Shown piece by piece: positions 1 to 11,100 of a stretch of 64,000 bases of DNA. A program made the position numbers and the translations under genes. The notes under the pieces are model-generated. The model saw only the letters and a list, made by a program, of their open reading frames with translations, did not search any database and was not told the origin of the DNA. Source of the stretch: Diorhabda sublineata. Its lineage: Eukaryota; Arthropoda; Insecta; Coleoptera; Chrysomelidae. Within the stretch, counting starts at the first letter, position 1. The number at the start of each line of letters is the position of its first letter. Where the stretch lies: positions 8,137,805-8,201,804 of the forward strand of contig NC_079484.1 of the NCBI RefSeq assembly GCF_026230105.1. Direction: 5' to 3'.

Positions 1-2546
1 ATATATTTTATAGACTGTCTATAAATAAATAGACTAAATTGATATGAACAAGTGAATGTGAATTTATTATGAATATTACCTTAAACGCCATTTTGCACTG
101 AGTTATTCAGTTGATGTAAATGTTTATAACAAAAGTAGATTTGCGACTATACTGATTAAACGAACCAACATTCTTTTTATATTCACAATATGCTCTAGAT
201 TCGCGTAAAATTTTGTAATACAAACCCCTCGACCTTGTTGATTAAACCGGCATCGCCCGTCTTATAGTACCATCGATACAACTTTCGATAACGCAATTTT
301 TGGTCCATGAGGGGCGTTTCTGTAAAAAAAATGATTCAAGATATTATATCAAAATAAATGGCTTTAATTGATTGATTCGGCGAAGTTATTAAAAAAACAG
401 CAGTTCATGATTTATATGATGATAAGGAAATACGTTTTTCTCTTCTAATACTAATTTCTAATATTAATTATTGAAATAGTTACTGTCATTTTAATGATGG
501 AATTCAGCTATTCATTGAGTTTTGAACTCCAATCAGCTTAAAATATCAATTTCAGTTAATCAAAGTTGAAATACGAGTAGGTATATGTTTGTTTTATTCA
601 TGGGTATTTAGTACTGAAATTCGTGGGTATTTAGTAATGAAATAACTATCGTATGCATCACTACTCAACAGTAAACATGATGAATTCACTAATTCACTAA
701 AATTCGAACATTTAGTAAGCATCTAATCTGAGTTGCAATAACTTGAATTTATGTTTGAAACAACATTCACATGAATATTTACTCAACAATATTCTTGTTT
801 ACGTATCCTTTAAGGTGATATGAACTTGGTAACAATTTGTTGAAAAATACAAATTTGATCATTTTGATGGTAGATTAAGAGTTTCAAAATATAGAGATAT
901 GGTACTGTAATGTTTTTCTTATTTATTCATATTATTTCTATTCATGGGGAGAATTGATAGACACTGTCTCTGAATTCTATACCATACACTTAACTAACTT
1001 CACTATCACTTAAATAACTTAAATAATTTATAATTTATTCAAATTTTTCGCTTACATTGCTGATTCGTTCGGGTTACTACGACTATTTATTATATACTGC
1101 ATTTAACTGCACTAAACAAACCCGCTTATATATCCAAACGAAACTCATGAGAATTCTAGAAGAATAAAGAAACAAAACAAACACATAAATAAACCTTTCT
1201 AGAAATTATTTAAACGAAACTATGTAAATAAACCGCTTGCTATAAAAACTTATATGAAAACAGAGATCATCAAAGGTGACGAATTTTAGAATTCTACCAT
1301 ATCCAAGCAGGACTGGCTCCAGGGTGGAGAGGTGTTCGTAACAGTACTGTAAAAACTAGAACAGTTCGAATAGCGTTGATTTGCGGGTTTATTCGAGGCG
1401 AAAATGAATTTATAAATTATTCAATTGTTTTGGTAATTGGAAAATATGAAAAAGCGTTTGAATTTCCTCAGGATACAAAGATGTTTGTAGATTACCATCC
1501 CATACAGTTTGTTGAAAGTAGGCGAACTGCTTCGAATAACTAAAAAAAGGTTTAAGTGCAATCATTATAAATATTCATAAAACGTACAATGTTCATTTTT
1601 GAAAGAAATGTGGAAACACGTCAAACAATTCATCTCATTTCGCGTCTTTTGAGATAGGCCAAGAAATAAAAAAAAATAAAACTTCAAAAAGTCTTTTACA
1701 ATAAGGCTTATTTTTCTTTTTTATAAAAAACAATTTTAAGTAGTGATCACATAAGAGAAAATCGAAATGAACTCAACTTAGTAATAACTTAACCAAACCT
1801 TTATTTACATGAATTGTTCAAACAGTTTCTCGTTCACTATCTGACTCTCTTGATTTATTTACAAAGTAATCCATCATCTGCGGAGTTGTATGAGCCATTT
1901 CGTGTCTACCTCTTATCTAGAAACTCTCAAAAATTAAGCCCATAATGTGGCCAAATTCTGAGAAAAAGAAGTAATCTCAATTGCCGAATCGATAATGGCG
2001 GAATTAGGTCCGGAAGCACATGTATACGAAAAAATTCCAAACATAGCTCAGGTGTTGAATTCCTGCGAAAAAATAAGGACCTATTCCTCTAACGATTCGT
2101 ATCCAAATATTTTTTTGAAGACTTTGGATGTGTTTTGTCTGAATCCAGTCAGAACTTTCCTGAGCCCAGTAGCGACTTACTGTTTGGATTTTCATCACAA
2201 TGTCTCAGGAAGGATTCAAAAAATTTCCAACATCTGTTCGGTTCAGCTCCGGGGAGTTCGTGAACAAATTGAACTCTGTATAGGTGCAGCTTTTCTTTAT
2301 TTAAAAAAAATATAAACGACTGACTAACATTTTGTCGTACAGAAATTTCACTTGTGATTGCGTGAGGGTTAAGTTGGAATTTTTGGAACCGCTCCTAAGA
2401 TTTCGAGAATTGAGCCAGAACACAGTGAAAAACCATGAACCAAATGCAGCAAGATAGACATAGACCTCCTATTAGAAGTAATAATGAATGACCGCCAATC
2501 TTGGTTCAGTAAAGATCTTCCGCAAGCTCAAATATGACATCTCTCT

Positions 2547-2548
<2 letters not shown>
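1..2548. other. AT-rich stretch, no gene recognised
   Basis: I see no recognisable host exon, RNA gene or transposon motif. One open frame of 106 codons (1,995-2,315, plus) starts with ATG, but it has no motif, signal peptide or splice context, and an overlapping frame is open on the other strand, so I do not call it. Confidence 0.5.

Positions 2549-2627
<79 letters not shown>
2549..2627. repeat. (TA)n microsatellite
   Basis: Uninterrupted TA dinucleotide run of about 79 bp. It lies about 45 bp before the RNase H relic of a LINE. A second run of similar length is at 23,189. Confidence 0.97.
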
Positions 2628-2630
<3 letters not shown>

Positions 2631-2671
2631 TTGAGGCTGAAGCAAGGACAGTCACTCACTTACTCACTATC

Positions 2672-3350
2672 TTTCAGGTAGAGTTTCTAGCAATAAGCAA
2701 ATGCGCTTAGAAGTGTTTGGCTAGAAACCTCTCTATAAAACATATTAATATTCACTCTGATAGATTTAAAGGCGTTGAAAATCAATAGAAGTACGTCAGA
2801 GCTAGCGAGGAGTGTAAAAATTTCGAAAAGCACTAACTAACAGAAACAAAGTAGCCCCAATTGGATTCCCACAACAACAGGTTATAACAGGCAATAAGGA
2901 AGTAGATAGCTTCGCTAAAAATGGAGAAATGACTCCATACTTTGGACCAGATCCCAACTGTGGCTTCACAGATGCTATATAGAACTAAGCGAATGGCTGA
3001 GGAGTCAGATGGATTCTTATTGAAGAAATACATAACGTCTAAGACAATGAAAAAAATATAAGTCTGAGAAACTTCTGGTGATGACAAGAGACGACATTAA
3101 ATTGATGGTCGGTCTTCTGACAGGTCATTACTTCGTCAAATATCACCTTAAAACAATAGGCATAGCAAAGGATGACAACACCAGACTCAGCGAGCAAGCA
3201 CTTGAAACAACAGAATATCCTTCTCGTTTAATTAAAAGGGTTTAGTACTTCAAAATACTAACACCTTAAGAAGAATACGGAAACTCCAGAAAAATGGCCT
3301 CCTTCGAGAAGACTCTACGTATTTTGGAGGCAGGACAATGAGAGGTAGTG
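2672..3350 (+). mobile_element. LINE relic: RNase H domain and C-terminal tail
   Basis: Decayed 3' part of a non-LTR retrotransposon of the kind that carries RNase H after its reverse transcriptase (R1/Jockey/I group). Pieces in order are FQVEF (first acidic RNase H residue), NIHSD (second acidic residue), a degenerate counterpart of the WVPGH-GIxGNExAD block seen as GNKEVDSFAKNGE, then GPDPNCG, and finally GLLTGHYFVKYHLK followed by a DDNTRLS segment, which matches the tail after RNase H. Stops and frame changes separate the blocks, so it is dead. The reverse transcriptase itself is not visible upstream, because the (TA)n tract lies there. Family assignment is from remembered motif order. 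Confidence 0.75.
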
Positions 3351-4439
3351 TCTTGTACAAAATATCTTTTAGGGTGCAGACTGAATGGAAAGCTGAAACG
3401 GCTCCCCAAACAATCTACAAAAAATCTACATGAACACATCTCTGAACTACCTTTCAACAAATTTTATTATGATAATTATATTATTTGACCTCCCCTTTAC
3501 GTGCAATATCTCTCTTGAAGTTACCTGTACCCTGTATAGTATCTAATGATTCTTTGATGACAAACTATGACTGAACAAAATGTTTGGATAAATTGAATCA
3601 TTTCTCATTAGTACTTCGAACAAATTTAAATCCCGAGAAACATTTCAAAATCCATAATCAAAAAACTTTGTTATGTCAAGTGGACTCAAGTGAATCTCCT
3701 TTAACTCGAAATAGAGGCACTCAAATAACTGTGTAATAAAAACTTCCCATTTCTATTTTTCAAACCAATTTCGATAGGTTTTCCTTCGGTTTAAAAGATA
3801 CGTTATATATGGATATCAGATTACCCTTTCATTTGGGTGTCTACTTCCATCGATTTATAAACAATTCGATTAGAGCGTGCTTCGAAATTGGATGACTCAA
3901 TTATTGCTTATTCTGCGTTGTTTGAATTATCAAAACCTTTTGGCATTTGCCTCTGGTATTCGCAAAGTGATTCAAACTAATTTATGAACTCAGCAAAAAG
4001 CCGTTTTGATTGTTACGACATCCGATTCCGCAAAGATAAAATATCCATGAATTTCAATATTTGTTTTTTTTTTATTGAGTGAAGTATATAAAGAAATTAG
4101 TGATTATTATTATTTTCACCACAATTGCAGTTAATATGAAAGGGATTTGAAGTGATGTATTGCATTGGAAGAATCACTATTTCTAAACCCATGGAAGATC
4201 AGTTTCCACATTTCATTAGTACCTCACAATAATGTAGTGATTTAACGACACGGACCTCAGTGAGTTTAACCAAATTTGGCGAAAATAAATAAAATCGTGA
4301 AAGAGTGTTTAATCACTCTTGTCTACCACAATATGTATCAAGTTTTGTATGGACCCACATGCAGAAGTTTGCAACTATTTTTTGGGGCTTAATCAATTAC
4401 CTTATTATAACAAGTAGTGTCTCACTATTTTGAAACAGA
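3351..4439. other. AT-rich stretch, nothing recognised
   Basis: No conserved protein motif, repeat arm or RNA gene seen. Confidence 0.5.
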
Positions 4440-4630
4440 AATGAATAAGTTCCAATCGAAGTTATTTTATTCCTTCTCGAAATATTCGCGCTTAAGGTCT
4501 ATACAGTTTTTCACGCGCCCAAAACTTTTCTGCAAACTCTTAAACTATTATTGTAGAAATATGGGTTTCCAATAGCTTTTTTAGGTGATGAAAATGGCTG
4601 TCCGATCGTCTTTGTTTGACAGTGGGAACA
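4440..4630 (-). mobile_element. Possible mariner transposase C-terminal relic
   Basis: On the minus strand a short frame reads NCIDLKREYFEKE, resembling the RW-KCI-L-GDYFE ending of mariner transposases. The upstream catalytic part is missing and the match is short. It could be chance. Confidence 0.35.
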
Positions 4631-4979
4631 AACTCAGTTGTTTGATATGCTCTATGGGAGCTAAATACAAAGTCGATTGTATTGCAGTGTGTAATATCCC
4701 AAGAGATACCTCTACATGGCTGTAAGTCACATACCGATCTCCCTTAATGATGTTGCCCACAGGATTAATGTTTCTCGGAATTACATTCGATTTTGGCTGT
4801 CTTCTCGATATCCATCATTAATGGACGCACGAATATCCCTTCCATATAATGAAATTGATAATTTATCATTTTACTTCGATAGTTTCACAATTTAGTATAG
4901 AAAAGCTTTTTACTAGAAAATCTTTAACTTTTCTTGATACTAAATTTATAAGAAACGAAGATAATGAAATTTTAATTGT

Positions 4980-5270
4980 CTGCTATAGGAAATCTATGTG
5001 GTAAAATATATGTCCCGACTTCTAGGCTTTCACCTTTTCTTCTGGATTCACTTACACCGATCACGTCCCATTTGATATTTTCCAGTTCTGTCTCTAGTTC
5101 GGTAAGTCTTTCATCTGACAGTCGAGATCTGGTGTTGAAGGTAGCAATATTTAGTGTTAGTAGTGTTATAGAAGGTTTCAGCGAGCGTTTGCCTCCCCCA
5201 GATTCCGTGAGGGTTAGGTTAGGGTGTGGGATTTATTACCCACCTGGAGACCCAATCCAATTATTTTAAA
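4980..5270 (-). mobile_element. LINE relic: endonuclease N-terminus
   Basis: The minus strand reads LNIATFNTRS, then a DERL-ELE segment, then IKWDVIGVSESRRKGE and GTYI. This is the start of the apurinic-type endonuclease of RTE/BovB-like LINEs: the N of FNTR and the E of SESR correspond to metal-binding residues. The frame is open for about 95 codons but truncated, with no reverse transcriptase attached. It sits head to head with a different LINE fragment just downstream on the plus strand. Confidence 0.75.
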
Positions 5271-5284
5271 TTGCAAATAACACA

Positions 5285-5425
5285 GCGTTAAATGGAAAGG
5301 TCTATGCTCGGCATCACAAATACTGAGACAAAAGTGGCGGTAGGTAGGACATGTTGCAAGGATACAAGATATCCGATGGACAAAAAGAATTCTAGACTGG
5401 AAACCAAGAACAGACCATAATTTCA
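5285..5425 (+). mobile_element. LINE relic: C-terminal GHV-R motif
   Basis: The plus strand reads KWR, a stop, VGHVARIQDIRWTKRI, then DWKPR. This is the KW-W-GHVAR...RW...W-PR signature at the extreme C-terminus of many insect LINE polyproteins. One stop replaces the tryptophan. The fragment is about 45 codons long and isolated. Confidence 0.7.
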
Positions 5426-5903
5426 GTCCCAGACGATGAATACATGAATATTTGAAAGCTTGGAAAATATATTAAAGTAAGTGCACTTTGGTGTTTCATT
5501 GCCACGTCCCCAATAAGTAACCAATATATTGGAGTTGCAGCAAATTTTGGAATGTTCGTCCTATCATCAGGGAAACTAAAATATAAAAAAAAATATTCCT
5601 TTGTCACCTTTCCACTCATATTGTAGTTTCCCCGATAATGCGAAGAATACTTCCCGAAAGCTTGAATTTTTAATTTAATGAAGAGTACAAAAATTCCAAA
5701 TTTGTTCTAACTAGTCAGCAAAGACTATCCACCTTGGTATATAAATTTCATTAATTTCTTATTCTTTAGACCTATTATATATGTTTATGTTTTTGAATGA
5801 AGATAAAAATCAGATAAAAATGTGGCACTGGCCCCTCCCACGCGGCTTTTCTTTTGTAGTACGTAATGGTGCTTCTCATTTGGTCCAATAATCCGTTTAG
5901 CTC

Positions 5904-5976
5904 GGAATATTCACGTGATGATTATCCACTGATCATTGTTTTGGTTCACTATTTTTCTTCGGTAAATAGACTTAAG
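5904..5976. repeat. Dispersed repeat block, copy A
   Basis: This block resembles 61,844-61,922: both contain GATCATTGTTTT, then TTCACTATTTTTCTTCG or a close variant, then TAAATA-ACTT. It is probably part of an unidentified transposon. In the second copy the block lies about 60 bp upstream of an unexplained minus-strand coding stretch. Confidence 0.55.
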
Positions 5977-6204
5977 TAATCTTATGAAGTTACTAACCAT
6001 ATCATCTATTCTACTAGTCCCAGGACATGGTAGGTTCAAATGGATTTTACAAATATTATTATATAAAATAGATGTACCCGTAACGCATCATTATTCGTTT
6101 TTTGTTCGAAGATTAGGTGGAATTTATGAGAGTGCCAGACCTGCCATGTACGTGGCGTCCTATAACAAGGGACGCCGTGCGTGATAAGTAGGATTTATAA
6201 ACTC

Positions 6205-6372
6205 TCATGTTCACGTCCACGTTGACGCTCTTGTTGGCGTTACGTTCGACCTCACGTTGACTAGCCGTTGAAACGCGAACGCTGGCGTTTGTGTTTATTA
6301 ATCACATTTCGTAATCTGTTTATTTTAAGTTGAACGCGAACGAGAGCGCCAACGTGGGCGCCAATAAGGGCT
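6205..6372. repeat. MITE-like inverted repeat, GC-richer than surroundings
   Basis: The left arm (about 6,207-6,245, containing TCCACGTTGACGCTCTTG) and right arm (about 6,331-6,370, containing GAGAGCGCCAACGTGGGCG) are imperfect reverse complements, with roughly 28 of 34 positions agreeing. Shorter GGCGTT/AACGCG modules recur inside. The unit is about 165 bp with no coding capacity, and its many CpG-containing words stand out from the AT-rich flanks. Confidence 0.6.
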
Positions 6373-6444
6373 CGAGATTAAAATTTTATAAATTGACCTT
6401 TACAGATGAAAACGTCAGCGATCAGGAAAAACTCATTTTGAAAG

Positions 6445-6545
6445 ACCGACACTGTACGCGATATGGCTAAAGAATTGTGCATCAGTTTAGGTACTATTGA
6501 TTAAATAATTAATGAACGGCTCGGTTAACGCAAAATTGGTGTCAA
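6445..6545 (+). mobile_element. Possible mariner helix-turn-helix relic
   Basis: The frame reads TVRDMAKELCISLGTID, then a stop and IINERLG. It resembles the second helix-turn-helix of mariner transposases (TVRDLA-ELGIS-GSV). No catalytic block follows, and the match is short. Confidence 0.35.
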
Positions 6546-7935
6546 AACTTCCGAATTTTGATCAGAAATTCACACGCTGGAGAGTTTACACGCGTCTCCT
6601 GCTGCTAAAGTGGTAGTTTAAACACTGGACCATATTTCGAGAGAAGAGCTGTTATATCCTAGGGGAACGTTGGTGTTTTATCTCAATCTTTCAGAAGGTA
6701 CCTACATAGCTAATTAACTAATTATCTTAGGAGTATACGTCTGCTTACTATTATTGTTAATAATTTCAGATTAAGAAGAAGAAGAAATCATCTTCTAGCT
6801 ATTCTTTATATTGTGTACGATGTACGATCTATCCCACATCCAACAAATCCATAATTACCTGTGATTTTTTCTATCATGTTGACCTTCTGGAGATTCTGGG
6901 CTCACTGAAGTTTCATCTGTTGGAAACATTATCTTTAGTACAGTCCACTGTATGATATCTTACGACTCTACTGGCAAATTCGGCTTCTTTAAGTATTCTC
7001 TAAACAGTAAGGGGAGAAAGACATTTCTGATGGTCGATTATTTTCTACTAATACACTTTCTTTTTCTCAATACATATTGTAGGAGAAAACTTTCACCAAA
7101 TTGACTCGTAAGTTTTGCATCTTATCGCTAAGTTGAAATTCTTACCCATTAATCTTTAATTGAATGTTATCAGAATGGTTAAGTACTTATTTATAGAGAT
7201 TATTCGTGCGAAAGAATAAACAATAACCAAATAATATTTTTATCAAAAAATCGTCTATTCTATTAACGATGAAATGACTGAAAAATAAGGGAATATTTTG
7301 GTACATTTTCCAAAAATAGTTTCAATTTCATAATTTGCATCTCTTTCATATGATTATATTCGTAACTGCTTTTTTTAATGAGGTATTATTGAGTAATACA
7401 CATAATTACTAGTAGAAGCTGCTGTTATGTTATCAAGCTATGTTACAATCATACTTTCAAATCGGAGTTCCATTTGATCAAGTCAAGAAGTAGATAATTT
7501 GAGGTTCCAATATCAAGTGTTATCCCAAAGGAGTTTCCCTCATTTTTATTCCGATAAATCCGTATATAACTTTCTATTCATTCGGCGTTTCTTATTATTT
7601 TTCGTCGAATATTTTCCATAGATCTTTTTCTACTACTGTTTTTTGTACTTACTTTTATTTCTATTCAGTACGATCAATAAATATACCGACTTATACAACA
7701 TTGATAGGTTGGTTGTTTGTTATAAATTCTCAATGTTCCAAGTATTTCCCTAGCGTTACATAATAAAGTTGGTTTGAAAATTGAATTCGATTGTTTGTTT
7801 TCTCCGCAATTTACTCATTGTACGGTCACTTTTCCAATAATTTCAAGTAATGGTTTTCCACTCATTTTACATTAAAATACGTCTTAAAAATCATTGAACT
7901 TCATTGATTAAATAGAAAAACGTAAGATTTTAATG
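6546..7935. other. Intergenic DNA downstream of cuticle gene 1
   Basis: AT-rich DNA with no recognisable exon or transposon motif. Confidence 0.5.
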
Positions 7936-7941
7936 TTTATT
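7936..7941 (-). promoter_or_regulatory. Polyadenylation signal of cuticle gene 1
   Basis: AATAAA on the minus strand, about 90 nt after the stop codon at 8,032-8,034. It is the first canonical hexamer I found downstream of exon 4. Confidence 0.65.
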
Positions 7942-8031
7942 TCTAAAAATATACAAAGAAACACATCCGAATTCAAAAAAGAATTATTATATTATATCAC
8001 GTCCAAAGCAATACGTAATATTTCAATCTGT

Positions 8032-8150
8032 TCATTGGTAGAAACTGTACGGGTAAGGTGAGTAATATTCTGGCGTGTTCCAAAATCCATAACTATGAGG
8101 AACGGAATACGTGTAACGTCTAACTGGGGTTGTGTAATAAGCAGCGACAC
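8032..8150 (-). CDS. Cuticle gene 1, exon 4 (3' coding exon)
   Basis: This exon follows acceptor TTTTCCAG. Its first two bases complete a Ser codon begun in exon 3. It encodes 38 residues rich in Tyr, Pro and Ser, then TGA. It is too short to be found as a long ORF, and the phase match with exon 3 supports it. Tyr-rich C-termini are common in cuticle proteins. Confidence 0.85.
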
Positions 8151-11100
8151 CTGGAAAATATAAATCGAATTATAATAATTCTAAATAGCATGAGACAAAC
8201 ATGACTTGAACATCGTCTAAAGACGCTTCCTTCCTAGTGTTGTCAAATGTGTAGTATTCGGTAAAAGTCTGCTCGTCATTATGGGAACAAAAACGCAAAT
8301 CATCTCTCTTCTCTGAACCATAACCGTTCTGTTTCTTGGGATGAAACCACGTCATATAAAATCAGAACGGAATAAAAGTCGCTGAAAGGCACTCGAATGG
8401 ATGCTTAAGAATGTTGCTCAAAAAGTATGATCATAAAAGATCGCATAAATATGAAGTTTTTGATTGGAAACTATCACTTGAATGAACACAAAAACATCGA
8501 TGTTTCAAATTCTGTGCCCATAATTTCTAAATACACGAAGAGTTGTAGTATTTTTATTCAGATTATTCCGGCTATTGTTTGATAGTTTTGATAAATTTTA
8601 GTGATAAAGCATTTTGCTTAAAATAAGTATGTGCCAAAAATTATAACCAATAAAAATGATCCTTAATTTTCTATATAACCTATTCCGAAATAATATTTAG
8701 ACAAAATACTTTGCATATTCATGGATAATTTTCCAAATGAACTATTTATGTTTAGAGTGATTAGTTTGTAACTAAAAACCCTTCTTTAGTTTGATCAACA
8801 GTAAAGAGAGAAACCTTCAATAAACAATTTTATTCTAAATTGAAACTGCTGAAGTTTTTTCTTTTGGTTGGTCAGGCAGAAAAGCTGGATAGTCTCATCT
8901 GTTACCATCTTTAAAAAATTCATTAGTTTCCTATTAAACAACGTAAAGCTTAAGATTTCGATCGGAATTACAGTGCATGCTGTTCAATATCGGGAACTGA
9001 GTATTAATATACGTGCTCAATGCTCAAATGGTTCACTATAAGATTTTTATTAGCAACGGGATTGGTAAAAAACTCTGTCTACTTATATATGTTCAACACA
9101 ACTTCTTTGTAAGTTAGGCTCAACTTGTTAAGCATAACTTTATCTTATTAAAAATTATTGTTAGTTCGTCGACGAAGCGATTATGGCCAAGATAATAACA
9201 ATGATAAGATTTTTCTGTTGGTGCGTTTGAATATTCCAATAGTTTCCTATTTTATTTAATTCAAATAATCTAGAGAGTAATGGTAAGAGTTTATTATAGT
9301 ACAGTGCTTTTCAGATAAAAGTATCCACCTTTAATAACTTTTGTAATACTGGTATTTAGAAAAAATCCAAAAACACGTCAATTTATGTTGGAAGGGGCAA
9401 GCATTATGGCTTATTTAAACTTACTGGAAAAGCCACCCCCTCACCCCTAGCAGCATCCCCTTTATTTTTTTAAATTACTTTTCATATTTTTTATGTAAAA
9501 TTTGGATACTCCTCTTTGAGCTGATTTCAAAAATGTATAATACTTGTAGGTTAAAGTGGTTAGTTTATGAGATAAACAATTTTTCTTTTAAGAGCACAAA
9601 TTTTACTTATTATTTACTTTCACCTTATTTGCCTGTACTAAAATGGGTTGTACAACAGTTCAAACTCTTTAATCTTTTTAACTGTGCTATTTATTCTACT
9701 TAAAAAATCCAAACAACAAAAAACTCTACTTTTTATTAAAGTTTGACATTGTCAACTAGAATTTGTAGTCACTATTGATAGTGTAATTTGATACATTATT
9801 TATTTTGTTTCTCTGAAATGGTTTACTCTTTACAAGAAAGAATTGAAATTGTAGGTTTATAATACCAAAATAATAATTGTGCAAGAGCTGCTGCTAGAAT
9901 ATTTAACAAATTACATGACGGAAGACATGCAACTCATAAGTATGTAATTCAACTGGTGGAGAAATTTACCACAACAGGGTCTGTTTGCAATAAAGTGCAT
10001 AAGCGAGAGGGACTCGTAAATAACGAAGCAATCCAAGTGGCAATTTTAGGGCAAGTCAGCTTAGAGGCTCAACAACCCCAATCGTTGTCAACAATAAGTA
10101 GAGCGATCGGTGTTTCATCTTCTACAGTTTTCCGAGTTCTACATAAATTCAAGTACCACCCATACAAAGTTAAGTTGGTGCACGAGTTGAATGAAGATGA
10201 TTTTGATCGTCGTCTAGAGTTTTGCGAATCAATGACGCAAATTATCAATAACAATCCTCAATTGTTAAACAATATTTGCTTTTCTGATGAATGCACATGG
10301 TCATTAAATGGCTTAGTCAGTAGGCATAATTGTAGATATTGGGCTGAAAGTGATCCACATATTATGCGTGAATTCCATACATCCCCAAAAGTTAAACGTT
10401 TGGTGTGGTATCCTAGGTGACCACATTGTCGGACCTTTCTTCATCAACGGAAATTTAAATGGTGAATCATATCTTGAGTTAGTCAGGGAAGGGGTTGACC
10501 CACGTATTACAACAATAATAGAAAATGATGATAACCTTTCCGAAGATTTACTGGTATTTCAACAAGACGGAGCTCCCTCACACTATGCTATGCCTGTCCG
10601 ACAATTTTTAAACGAAACATTCCCCGCTCGTTGGATAGGTAGAAGGGGGCAGATGATGGAGTGGCCACCTAGGTCACCGGATTTAACACCCCTAGACTTC
10701 TTTTTATGGGGGTATTTAAAAACAAAAGTTTATGCTACCCAACCAGAATCTCTGGATGATTTACGAGAGAGGATAGAAAATGAATGTCGACAATTAAATC
10801 CAGCCGTATTAAGCAATGTTAGAGAGGCATTTCAAAATAGATTATACCATTGTATGGAAGTGAATGGTACTCATTTTGAACACTTATTGTAACTTCATAA
10901 TAAATAGCACAGTTAAAAAGATTAAAGAATTTGAACTGTTGTACAACCCATTTTAGTTCAGGCAAATAAGGTGAAAGTAAATAATAAGTAAAATTTGTGC
11001 TCTTAAAAGAAAAATTGTTTATCTCATAAACTAACCACTTTAACCTACAAGTATTATACATTTTTGAAATCAGCTCAAAGAGGAGTATCCAAATTTTACA

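Noticed and set aside
8170..8355. 61-codon minus-strand frame in intron 3 of cuticle gene 1
   Set aside because: It is not in phase with flanking exons through usable splice sites, and exon 3 to exon 4 splicing gives a better protein.
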